Of a DNA stretch of 28,635 nt, positions 1 through 5,701 are shown one piece after another. The position numbers were made by a program, and so were the translations under genes. Each line of letters starts with the position of its first letter. Position 1 is the stretch's first letter. The notes beneath the pieces are model-generated. The model did no database searches. It saw nothing but the letters and a program-made list of their open reading frames with translations, and was not told where the DNA came from. This DNA comes from CAYFZO01 sp964347615 (GTDB taxonomy: Bacteria > Pseudomonadota > Gammaproteobacteria > Poriferisulfidales > Oxydemutatoraceae), in contig CAYFZO010000023.1 of assembly GCA_964347615.1 (NCBI GenBank), positions 1 to 28,635 of the forward strand. Reading direction: 5' to 3'.

Positions 1-176
1 AAAAGCGTCGCACGACCAAAAAGAAGCGCCGCACGACCAAAAAGCGTGCAGCGCCTAAAAAGAAGCGTCGCACGACCAAAAAGCGCGCAGCGCCGAAAAA
101 GAAGCGTCGCACGACCAAAAAGCGTGCAGCGCCGAAAAAGAAGCGTCGCACGGTGAAGAGACGTCGCCGCAGCTAA
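1..176 (+). CDS. Lysine/arginine-rich repeat protein, C-terminal end (5' partial)
   Basis: The reading frame enters from outside the window (first full codon at base 3) and stops with TAA at 174-176. About 57 residues are visible. They are almost entirely Lys, Arg, Thr, Ala and Pro, made of a 13-residue unit of the type KKKRRTTKKRAAP that corresponds to a 39-bp DNA repeat. The tail ends in KRRRRS. This composition resembles bacterial histone H1-like or AlgP-like DNA-binding tails, which bind DNA non-specifically and condense it. That is a family resemblance by composition, not a proven homology. The N-terminal part, which would identify the protein, lies outside the window. It is followed 17 bp later by a strong terminator, so it is the last gene of its transcript. 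Confidence 0.8.
   Translation, partial: KRRTTKKKRRTTKKRAAPKKKRRTTKKRAAPKKKRRTTKKRAAPKKKRRTVKRRRRS
15..150. repeat. 39-bp tandem repeat in the Lys/Arg-rich gene
   Basis: A 39-bp unit encoding 13 residues recurs in phase (AAAAAGAAGCGTCGCACGAC starts at 57, 96 and 135). Slightly altered partial units lie upstream. Copies differ only at synonymous sites (gcgcca/gcgccg, cgt/cgc), so copy number could change by slippage without breaking the frame. Confidence 0.85.
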
Positions 177-193
177 CGGCCGTCTGTCACGAC

Positions 194-229
194 AAAGCCC
201 GGCTTGTTTGCAGGCCGGGCTTTTTTTTT
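194..229 (+). terminator. Rho-independent terminator after the Lys-rich gene
   Basis: AAAGCCCGGCTTG pairs with CAGGCCGGGCTTT around a 4-base loop (TTTG, 207-210), and nine T follow. The T-tract is also the target into which the tnpB element has inserted: its last bases plus A (222-230) are repeated at 1552-1560. Confidence 0.93.
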
Positions 230-230
230 A
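222..230. repeat. Left copy of 9-bp direct repeat (candidate target-site duplication)
   Basis: TTTTTTTTA at 222-230 directly precedes the GGGA that opens the left inverted repeat. The same nine bases directly follow the right inverted repeat at 1552-1560. The low complexity of the sequence makes chance or slippage possible, but the position is exact on both sides. Confidence 0.7.
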
Positions 231-253
231 GGGATTTATATACATAAACCCGC
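231..253 (+). repeat. Left terminal inverted repeat (IRL) of tnpB element
   Basis: It begins GGGATTTATATACATAA. Compared with the reverse complement of 1529-1551 it differs at only three positions (5, 10 and 19). The first 14 bases also match the left end of the decayed copy at 2656-2669, allowing for those variable positions. Confidence 0.8.
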
Positions 254-286
254 AAGAGATTGACGAACAACTGGTAAAATTAAACC

Positions 287-1546
287 ATGCAAGTCCACCG
301 CACAATCCGCTACCGCGTCCATCCGCGCACAAGGTCAAAGGTTCGCAAGTTGTTCGGTCAGGCTAGTGCCTGCCGTTTCGTATGGAACCACTTCGTGGGC
401 AAACTGCGAGACGACTACAAGCAGTACGGCGTTTGCAACCCGTATTTTATGCGTGATATGGAGACCGACGGCGGCGTCGCTCTGCGGTCGACGGGCAAGG
501 CGTTCAAGGAGCTGCGCGATACGGATGAGATGTGGCTCAATGACCATTCTTGTCATATCACCCGCGAGGTCTTGCGGGCGCTTGAGACAACCTACAAGGC
601 GTTCTACAAGGGCGCTCGTGGGCTGCCCCGGTTTAAGGGTAAATATGACGTCGAGCCGAGCTTCCCGCTGGCGACCGGCACGTTCAAGCTTAACGGCGAC
701 TGGCTGCACGTGCAGAAGATCGGTCAGCTGAAACTAGCCGGGCACAATCCCTACTCCGGCGCGAAGCCGGTCAGCGGAACGATCAAACATGAGGCTGGCC
801 GTTGGTATTCCTATATCGTCTACAAAGTGGATGAGGCGGAGGCATCGTTGCCGCACGAAATCAGGGCGGTGGGCATCGACCGCAACGTCGGTCAGGTCAC
901 CACATCGGACGGAGTGATTTACGCCCGCCGGAACATGGAGCGGCTGGAGGCAAGGCGTCGTCGCTACCAGCGGATGATGTCCCGGCGTGACAAGGGGAGC
1001 CGCAAGGAGAAGCGCGCGCCGTCGCACCGATACATGCGGGCGAAGCTCATGCACGGGAAGACGCACAAGAAACTGCTGCACGCGCGGCTGGACTGGTGCC
1101 ACCAAGTCTCGCGCGAGATTGCAAACAGATATAACGTCGCTTACTTGGAAGACCTGAACGTCAAGGGCATGACCGCCAGTGCAAAGGGAACAAAGGAAGC
1201 GCCGGGCAAGAACGTGAAGGCAAAATCAGGTTTGAACCGGAAGATACTGAACACCGGCTGGCACAGATTCGAGCAGTGCTTAAGCTACAAGATGAGCGTT
1301 GAGAAAGTGCCGGCGGCTTACACGAGCCGGCGCTGCAATGCTTGCGGGTATACTGAAAAAGCAAATCGCAAGACGCAAAGTGATTTTGAGTGCCGCTCAT
1401 GCGGTCATCGGGACAACGCGGACGTGAACGCCGCGCTGAATATCTTGGCCTCCGGGAATGGGGCAGCTGGACGTGGAGGTGGCAACGTTGGTCGACCTGT
1501 GAAGCGTCAAACTGATACGGAATCCACTGCGGATTTATGTAGATAA
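287..1546 (+). CDS. tnpB: TnpB-family RNA-guided endonuclease (OrfB/IS1341-type)
   Basis: This 419-residue protein has the length and layout of TnpB, the transposon-encoded RNA-guided DNA nuclease ancestral to Cas12. The N-terminal OrfB_IS605 helix-turn-helix-like part includes FVWNHFVG (31-38). The split RuvC nuclease shows D198 in AVGIDRN, E288 in YLEDLNVKGM and D379 in DNADVNAALNI. Between the last two lies a four-cysteine zinc ribbon (C350, C353, C369, C372). All catalytic residues are present and the frame is open, so the protein may be active. The ATG at 287 has no obvious Shine-Dalgarno. By analogy with characterised TnpBs, its omega RNA would overlap the gene's 3' end and the right end of the element; no such RNA boundary can be read directly. 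No accompanying transposase is encoded. Confidence 0.95.
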   Translation: MQVHRTIRYRVHPRTRSKVRKLFGQASACRFVWNHFVGKLRDDYKQYGVCNPYFMRDMETDGGVALRSTGKAFKELRDTDEMWLNDHSCHITREVLRALETTYKAFYKGARGLPRFKGKYDVEPSFPLATGTFKLNGDWLHVQKIGQLKLAGHNPYSGAKPVSGTIKHEAGRWYSYIVYKVDEAEASLPHEIRAVGIDRNVGQVTTSDGVIYARRNMERLEARRRRYQRMMSRRDKGSRKEKRAPSHRYMRAKLMHGKTHKKLLHARLDWCHQVSREIANRYNVAYLEDLNVKGMTASAKGTKEAPGKNVKAKSGLNRKILNTGWHRFEQCLSYKMSVEKVPAAYTSRRCNACGYTEKANRKTQSDFECRSCGHRDNADVNAALNILASGNGAAGRGGGNVGRPVKRQTDTESTADLCR

Positions 1547-1551
1547 TTCCC
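1529..1551 (-). repeat. Right terminal inverted repeat (IRR) of tnpB element
   Basis: Read on the minus strand it begins GGGAATTATCTACATAA and matches the left end at 20 of 23 positions. It overlaps the end of tnpB: the stop codon TAA (1544-1546) lies inside the repeat. Confidence 0.8.
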
Positions 1552-1560
1552 TTTTTTTTA
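1552..1560. repeat. Right copy of 9-bp direct repeat (candidate target-site duplication)
   Basis: TTTTTTTTA directly follows the right inverted repeat and equals 222-230. Its last three bases (TTA) are the complement of the TAA stop of the rhombosortase gene. The duplication would therefore have preserved both the terminator T-tract on the left and the stop codon on the right. Confidence 0.7.
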
Positions 1561-2211
1561 CTCTCGCGCTCCCCTCGTTTCGCGGCAAAAACGAATCAGA
1601 ACTACAGCGACGGCAGCCAGTGCGCCGCTGAGCGCACCGTACCAATGGGCGTCGAAAATAATCGGAAGGTCGTCAAGTAAATCGGCGGTCAACGGCGTCG
1701 CTCCTTGAAAGTGTTCGTAACTCAGCTTGATCGCAACGACCACGAGAAGGAACCACGCCGAGTAGTCGCCTCGGTTCGCCGACAAACGCAACAAGACGAC
1801 GGCGACAAGCAGGCCGTGAAGAACACCTGACAGCCCCGTGTACCACTCGACCTGCGGCATGAAAGCAAACAGGCCGACGCCGGCGCCGAGAGAGCAAAAG
1901 GCCAGCAGCAGAAACCACGTCAGGTTACCGCACACCGACAAGCCGTAGCCCCAAACCAGCAACCACGCCGTGAGGTTCAGCAGCAGATGAGGCGCGTTGA
2001 CGTGAACAAAATGCCCGCCGATGAGCCGCCAGTACTCGCCCGCGAGAATCTCGCCGCGGCGGTAGATGAAAAATTCACGCCAGGTCTCCGCAAACAGCAG
2101 CACACAGACGGCAACCACGGTTACGGCGCTCGCCGCCTGTTTCAGGAAGAATCGACCGTTCAACGCACCGGCGCGCGCGCCCGACGCGCTTGGTTCAAAG
2201 GTCCGTCTCAA
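1558..2211 (-). CDS. rrtA: Rhombosortase (rhomboid-family intramembrane serine protease)
   Basis: A 217-residue polytopic protein with rhomboid signatures: HVNAPHLLLN (70-79), the nucleophile motif GLSG with Ser128 followed by VLHG, and the partner His189 in DAHWYGALSG. The small size, the GEYWRLIGGHFVH segment and the GLSGVLHG motif fit the rhombosortase subfamily. These enzymes cleave proteins with a C-terminal GlyGly-CTERM tag, which are typically exported by T2SS. Several hydrophobic segments span about residues 26-210. The gene begins 5 bp after the rhodanese stop, probably with TTG at 2211; the start is uncertain and may lie a few codons downstream. Its stop abuts the tnpB element. The neighbouring complete T2SS operon fits this role. 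A generic rhomboid protease is the alternative. Confidence 0.85.
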   Translation of the reverse strand: MRRTFEPSASGARAGALNGRFFLKQAASAVTVVAVCVLLFAETWREFFIYRRGEILAGEYWRLIGGHFVHVNAPHLLLNLTAWLLVWGYGLSVCGNLTWFLLLAFCSLGAGVGLFAFMPQVEWYTGLSGVLHGLLVAVVLLRLSANRGDYSAWFLLVVVAIKLSYEHFQGATPLTADLLDDLPIIFDAHWYGALSGALAAVAVVLIRFCRETRGARE

Positions 2212-2216
2212 AAAAC

Positions 2217-2612
2217 TTATTCTTCGACGGATTCGGTTTCGCCGTCGGCTTCAATCCATGCTCTCAAGCCGCCTTCCAAGCTGTGCACCTTTTCCACGCC
2301 CATCTCCTTCATGCGGGACGCCGCCAGCACCGAGCGCCCGCCGCTCATGCAATACAGCACAAACTCCTTGTCCGAAGCGAAGACTTCCTTGTGGTAAGGG
2401 CTTTCCGGGTCAACCAGAAACTCGATCATGCCGCGGGAAGCGTGCTCAGCGCCCGGGATGCGCCCGTTGGCGACCAGCTCGCTCCAATCGCGGACGTCTA
2501 TGAACTGAACGTCGGGAGACTTGGACATTTCCATCGCTTTGGCGACGCTGACGACGTTCACCGTGCTTTGGGCTTCCTTCATGTAGTCTTTGAAACCTTT
2601 TTGGATCTTCAT
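2217..2612 (-). CDS. Rhodanese-like domain protein
   Basis: A 131-residue single-domain rhodanese. It shows the CH2A-like FIDVRDWSELVANGRIPGA segment (37-55). The active-site loop CMSGGRS begins with Cys88 and is followed by SVLAASRMKEMG. The C-terminal VHSLEGGLRAWIEAD segment (109-123) is typical of the fold. With the catalytic cysteine present it could transfer sulfane sulfur or bind persulfide; the substrate is not evident. A good Shine-Dalgarno (GAGGAGGG, minus strand, 2620-2627) lies 7 bases before the ATG. It is the first gene of a two-gene unit with the rhombosortase. A -10-like TATAAT within the left end of the decayed tnpB element may drive it. Confidence 0.93.
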   Translation of the reverse strand: MKIQKGFKDYMKEAQSTVNVVSVAKAMEMSKSPDVQFIDVRDWSELVANGRIPGAEHASRGMIEFLVDPESPYHKEVFASDKEFVLYCMSGGRSVLAASRMKEMGVEKVHSLEGGLRAWIEADGETESVEE

Positions 2613-2655
2613 AAGCGCGCCCTCCTCTTAAGCGTCGTTATAAGGAACGTGAATG

Positions 2656-3030
2656 GGGAATTATATACAATAGTTCCTGGAGAGGATGAAGGCTCACCGC
2701 ATAATCCGTTAAGGCAAAGAAACTGACGGCGCAGACGGGTACTTGCCGCCGGGTGCTGAAGGGCGAACACGTTGAGAAAGTCGGTCGGTTGAAGTTGGTC
2801 GGGAACGATCCGTACTCAGGCACGCGCGGTATTCCGGACGCTGAAGTATGGGACAGGCACGTGGTATGCCTACGTCGTCTACAAGGTGGATCAGGCTGAG
2901 ACGTCGTTGCCGCACGAGATAAGGCGGCCGGCATCGACCGCAACGTCGGTCAAATCGCCGCTTCAGGCGGGATGATTTGCACGGGGCGAACGTGGAGCGC
3001 CTTGAGGCTCGTCGTCGTCAACGAATGCAG
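2656..3030 (+). pseudogene. Decayed second copy of the tnpB element
   Basis: The left end GGGAATTATATACA (2656-2669) matches the terminal repeat of the intact element. A tnpB-like start follows at 2686 (MKAHRIIR against MQVHRTIR). After a large internal deletion, the homology resumes at about 2758 as GEHVEKVGRLKLVGNDPYSG. It continues through WYAYVVYKVDQAETSLPHEI and GIDRNVGQIA (RuvC-I region), then NVERLEARRR, with several frame changes. The right half, including the zinc ribbon, the two later catalytic residues and the right inverted repeat, is missing. It lies in the same orientation as the intact copy, so the two flank the rhodanese-rhombosortase pair as direct repeats. It is non-functional. 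Confidence 0.85.
2660..2665 (-). promoter_or_regulatory. Candidate -10 box for the rhodanese-rhombosortase unit
   Basis: TATAAT on the minus strand, in the context TGTATATAATTCC, lies about 48 bases before the rhodanese ATG. It falls inside the left terminal repeat of the decayed tnpB element. No good -35 is visible at the expected distance, so this is tentative. Confidence 0.35.
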
Positions 3031-3086
3031 CCGTGATTCCGGTTGCCGCAAGACGCGGTGCCTTAAGCTTGAGCCTGACTTCCCCG

Positions 3087-3190
3087 CTTCCCGGCTTCGG
3101 CTTTCCGAGCCTTGCCTTTCAGCGGCGCTGAGCAAGCCGCGATCGTCGCTGCGCATTTCCGCCGTACAGCGGTGGCTTCACCGGTCGAGG
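3087..3190 (-). pseudogene. Duplicated fragment of the gspN 3' end
   Basis: About 104 bp closely repeats 3326-3428 inside gspN: CTTCCCGGCTTCGGCTTTC, then the segment encoding the MHSDDRGLL region. There are scattered substitutions and small indels that break the frame. Weaker similarity extends to about 3055. It sits between the functional gspN end and the decayed tnpB copy, and it looks like a partial tandem duplication that has decayed. Confidence 0.8.
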
Positions 3191-3259
3191 TTGTCCCGGG
3201 GTTCATTCCGGGATTCATTTCGGAAGTTTGGCTTTCGGTTGATTGCTCGGGCGGGCGCT

Positions 3260-4072
3260 TCAAGGCTTGCTGCGGCGCTTGCCTTGAGCCTTGCCTCCCA
3301 GCTTCCCGTCGCCGGAAAAAGTCAGCTTCCCGGCTTCGGCTTTCTGAGCCTTGCCTTTCAGCAGCGCGAGCAAGCCGCGATCGTCGCTGTGCATTTCCGC
3401 CGTATAACGGTAGCCGCGCTGGTCGAGGTCGAGCGAAGCCTGTCCTTTGAGCTTGAACCTGTCGTTGCCGCCGCTGAACTCAGAGCTTAAGTTAGCGTCG
3501 GACTCGGCACCGACGCGCCACAGGTAATCACCGAGCGAAACGCCGGCGGCGCGCAAATCCCTGACCTCGCCGTTTGCGCGCAAACCGGTCAGCAGACGGG
3601 CGTCCTTGAAATCAACCGACAAGCTCTCGACGTCGGCTTCCACTTCCCCCGACAAGTCGGACCGGAACGATTCGATTTTCACCGGGTAGGCTTCGACTCG
3701 GGCGAGAAAGCGCGCGTCGGACACGGCCAGACCGTTTCCCAAGACCGAGTACGCGAGTACCCCTTCCCCTTTCAGCAGCCGCGAATCAACGCGCACGCAC
3801 GCCGCCGCCAATCCTTTCCTCCAACCGGGACACCAGTCCCAAGCCAAATCCAGCTTCTTGTCTTTCGCGGCAAGTTCGCCGACCGGCCCGAGATAGGCGA
3901 CGTCGACGGCACGCCCCGACCAGACCGTACCCGTCAGATGACCGACGCGAACGCTCTCGGGCAGACCGAACTGCACCGCCAAGAACTGCACCGGCATCGT
4001 CACGAAGACCATGCCGCCCAGCGCCACCAGCAGAATCAGCAAATAAAAGAGGCGTTTGAGCCAGACGGTCAC
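3260..4072 (-). CDS. gspN: T2SS protein GspN
   Basis: A 270-residue bitopic protein with an N-terminal membrane anchor (about residues 7-27) and a periplasmic domain. It has GspN-like features: a VTMPVQF-type segment after the anchor (VFVTMPVQFLAVQFGLP), then VRVGHLTGTVWSGRA. GspN is an accessory, non-essential T2SS inner-membrane component found in a subset of systems, and it is usually last in the operon as here. It begins 4 bp after the gspM stop. The C-terminal tail is unusually basic (KLGGKAQGKRRSKP). Its 3' end has been partly duplicated downstream. The family call rests on position plus overall pattern, with moderate sequence support. Confidence 0.85.
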   Translation of the reverse strand: MTVWLKRLFYLLILLVALGGMVFVTMPVQFLAVQFGLPESVRVGHLTGTVWSGRAVDVAYLGPVGELAAKDKKLDLAWDWCPGWRKGLAAACVRVDSRLLKGEGVLAYSVLGNGLAVSDARFLARVEAYPVKIESFRSDLSGEVEADVESLSVDFKDARLLTGLRANGEVRDLRAAGVSLGDYLWRVGAESDANLSSEFSGGNDRFKLKGQASLDLDQRGYRYTAEMHSDDRGLLALLKGKAQKAEAGKLTFSGDGKLGGKAQGKRRSKP

Positions 4073-4076
4073 ACCC

Positions 4077-4568
4077 TTAAACTTCGATAACGACGACGCC
4101 CGTCAGACGCCCGCCTTTGTTTTTCAAATCGAACGCGGACACCGAGTAACCGCCGCTGGCAAGTTCCTCTATCCAACGCATGACGTCTCTTCCCTGCCCG
4201 CCTTCGATCGTGACCTTGACCGTGTTGGCGTCGCCGGCGGCTTCAATCACGACCGCGCCTTGCATTTTATTCTTTTCCAAGTCCCTTTCGATCTTCATCT
4301 TGATTTCCTCGGCAGGCAGATAAACCGGCAGCACTCCGCCGGCTTTGGAACGGATGTCCGCAAGCGACGAGACTTGCTCTTCAAGCCAGCGGTAGTCCCC
4401 GTCGGCGGCACGAAGTGCTTCGGCCGCAGTCGAATATCTCAAAAATATCGGAGAGACTCCGGTGTACAAAGCGGCGACGACGGCGAACGCGCCCGCGACC
4501 AACAGCAACTTCTGCTCCCTGCTTTCGCGCGTGTGCCACCAAGACGTTATCGGCTCAAATAAGCTCAC
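4077..4568 (-). CDS. gspM: T2SS inner-membrane protein GspM
   Basis: A 163-residue protein with a short cytoplasmic N-terminus (FEPITSWWHTRESREQK), one membrane helix at about 20-38, and a periplasmic ferredoxin-like domain. The R-E/R-E-Q-K-L-L-L-V pattern ahead of the helix is typical of GspM, which pairs with GspL in the assembly platform. I chose the GTG at 4566-4568, which overlaps the gspL stop (GTGA). This gives the usual GspM length; the frame stays open upstream inside gspL, but that extension reads as out-of-frame gspL. The gspN start follows 4 bp after the stop. Confidence 0.9.
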   Translation of the reverse strand: MSLFEPITSWWHTRESREQKLLLVAGAFAVVAALYTGVSPIFLRYSTAAEALRAADGDYRWLEEQVSSLADIRSKAGGVLPVYLPAEEIKMKIERDLEKNKMQGAVVIEAAGDANTVKVTIEGGQGRDVMRWIEELASGGYSVSAFDLKNKGGRLTGVVVIEV

Positions 4569-5683
4569 GCTTTTTTCTCCAGCGACAGGTCCAGCCGCAG
4601 CTGTTTCCTTGACTCCTCGTCGGGTAAGGACTGATAACTCACCCTGACTTCCCCGAGGTTCTGCAACTTCTCGAGCAAATCGTCGAGTTCGGCGGAAGAG
4701 CTCACGATCATGAACACCGTGGCTTCTTCCAACCTGACCTCCTCGACGCGACAAGCCTTGCACGCCGAAATCAGCGGCTCGACGCGAAGCAAGGTCTGCC
4801 ACGGACTCGCTTCCCGCTTGACGACCCCGCCCTTGACCTGAGCCATGCGCCGTGCAACCTGTGCGCGCAGGTCACCGACCAAAGCCTGTTCCGGAAAATT
4901 CCTCTGATACAACTCGACGGTCGCCTGCTTCAGCGCCGCCGCGGTTCGGTCCATCAGCCGCACTTCCGCCGTCACCAAAGCGGCGTAAAAAGCCGCCGCC
5001 GCGACCGCCGCGGCACCCGCCCACGCCCACGGCCGCCCCCAGCTGACAAAAGCCGATACCGTGCGAAACGCCCCCTGCAGGAGGTTCATCTCCGCCGCTT
5101 CCTGATCGGGGCCGGCACCCATCCGTTCGTCGAGGCTGCACGGCAACGCCTCGACGTTCGTACGCCAAGCCTCGGGCAAGGATTCGGCGGCGTCGCTGAA
5201 AACGCGCATTTCTCCGAATTGACCGCAAGCGTCGAGCACCGAATGAATCCACTCGGGCGAACCGACGAGACCGGTTTGCGCGTCGAGACGCAACAAGCAA
5301 CGACCGTCTTCGTGCCACAGCGTCGGCTGCCCTTCTTCGAAAGGAACGGCAAGCACGTCGGGCCAAACCGCGCCCGGCTTGGCTCCTTGTCCGTTCCAAG
5401 CGTCGGCCCACGCCTGCATCAGCTCCATGGAAACCACCGCAACCGGCACTTTTCCTTCGGCACCGCCGGCGCGACCGACGGCGAAATGCTGATCTTCGAT
5501 CGGTGCGGCGACCTGCTCTTCAAGCACGAAAGCCACGGTCTGTTCCCACATTTTCTGGCGCCCCGGCGGCAACTCGGCGCGGTGGAACACGATCTGTTCC
5601 GACGGCACCCACACGCCGCCGTCGCCGCCGCCGTGCGTCAGCGCGGTCAGCTGCCCTTCAGTATCTATTTTCCAGATGCTCAT
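4565..5683 (-). CDS. gspL: T2SS inner-membrane protein GspL
   Basis: A 372-residue protein. The cytoplasmic actin-like half (1-210) recruits the GspE ATPase. It is followed by the NLLQGAF motif (200-206) typical of GspL, a membrane helix at about 218-238, and a periplasmic ferredoxin-like domain to the end. The C-terminus ends DLSLEKKA and overlaps the gspM start by 4 bp. It begins 18 bp after gspK with ATG. The length is slightly below many GspL proteins (about 380-400), but no domain is missing. Confidence 0.93.
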   Translation of the reverse strand: MSIWKIDTEGQLTALTHGGGDGGVWVPSEQIVFHRAELPPGRQKMWEQTVAFVLEEQVAAPIEDQHFAVGRAGGAEGKVPVAVVSMELMQAWADAWNGQGAKPGAVWPDVLAVPFEEGQPTLWHEDGRCLLRLDAQTGLVGSPEWIHSVLDACGQFGEMRVFSDAAESLPEAWRTNVEALPCSLDERMGAGPDQEAAEMNLLQGAFRTVSAFVSWGRPWAWAGAAAVAAAAFYAALVTAEVRLMDRTAAALKQATVELYQRNFPEQALVGDLRAQVARRMAQVKGGVVKREASPWQTLLRVEPLISACKACRVEEVRLEEATVFMIVSSSAELDDLLEKLQNLGEVRVSYQSLPDEESRKQLRLDLSLEKKA

Positions 5684-5701
5684 CCGTGGTCTTCGCCCTC
5701 T

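Larger units (their letters stand above)
231..1551 (+). mobile_element. Lone tnpB insertion element with terminal inverted repeats
   Basis: The element is bounded by imperfect 23-bp inverted repeats at 231-253 and 1529-1551 (20 of 23 positions match; both ends begin GGGA). A 9-bp direct repeat T8A lies immediately outside. It contains a single gene, tnpB, and no tnpA. IS200/IS605 elements, the usual tnpB carriers, have subterminal hairpins and neither inverted ends nor target duplications, so this layout is unusual. The right inverted repeat overlaps the last codons and stop of tnpB. A decayed relative with the same left end is present at 2656-3030. Confidence 0.8.

Noticed and set aside
260..280. 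TTGACG followed by TAAAAT ahead of tnpB as a promoter
   Set aside because: The spacing is only 9 bases, far from the 16-18 needed for a sigma70 promoter.
287..1546. Classification of tnpB as a Cas12 effector
   Set aside because: The length of 419 residues, the lack of a CRISPR array and the transposon ends fit TnpB rather than Cas12.
4569..4802. An upstream extension of gspM inside gspL
   Set aside because: The extra residues are arginine/glycine-rich out-of-frame gspL sequence; the GTG that overlaps the gspL stop gives the normal GspM length.
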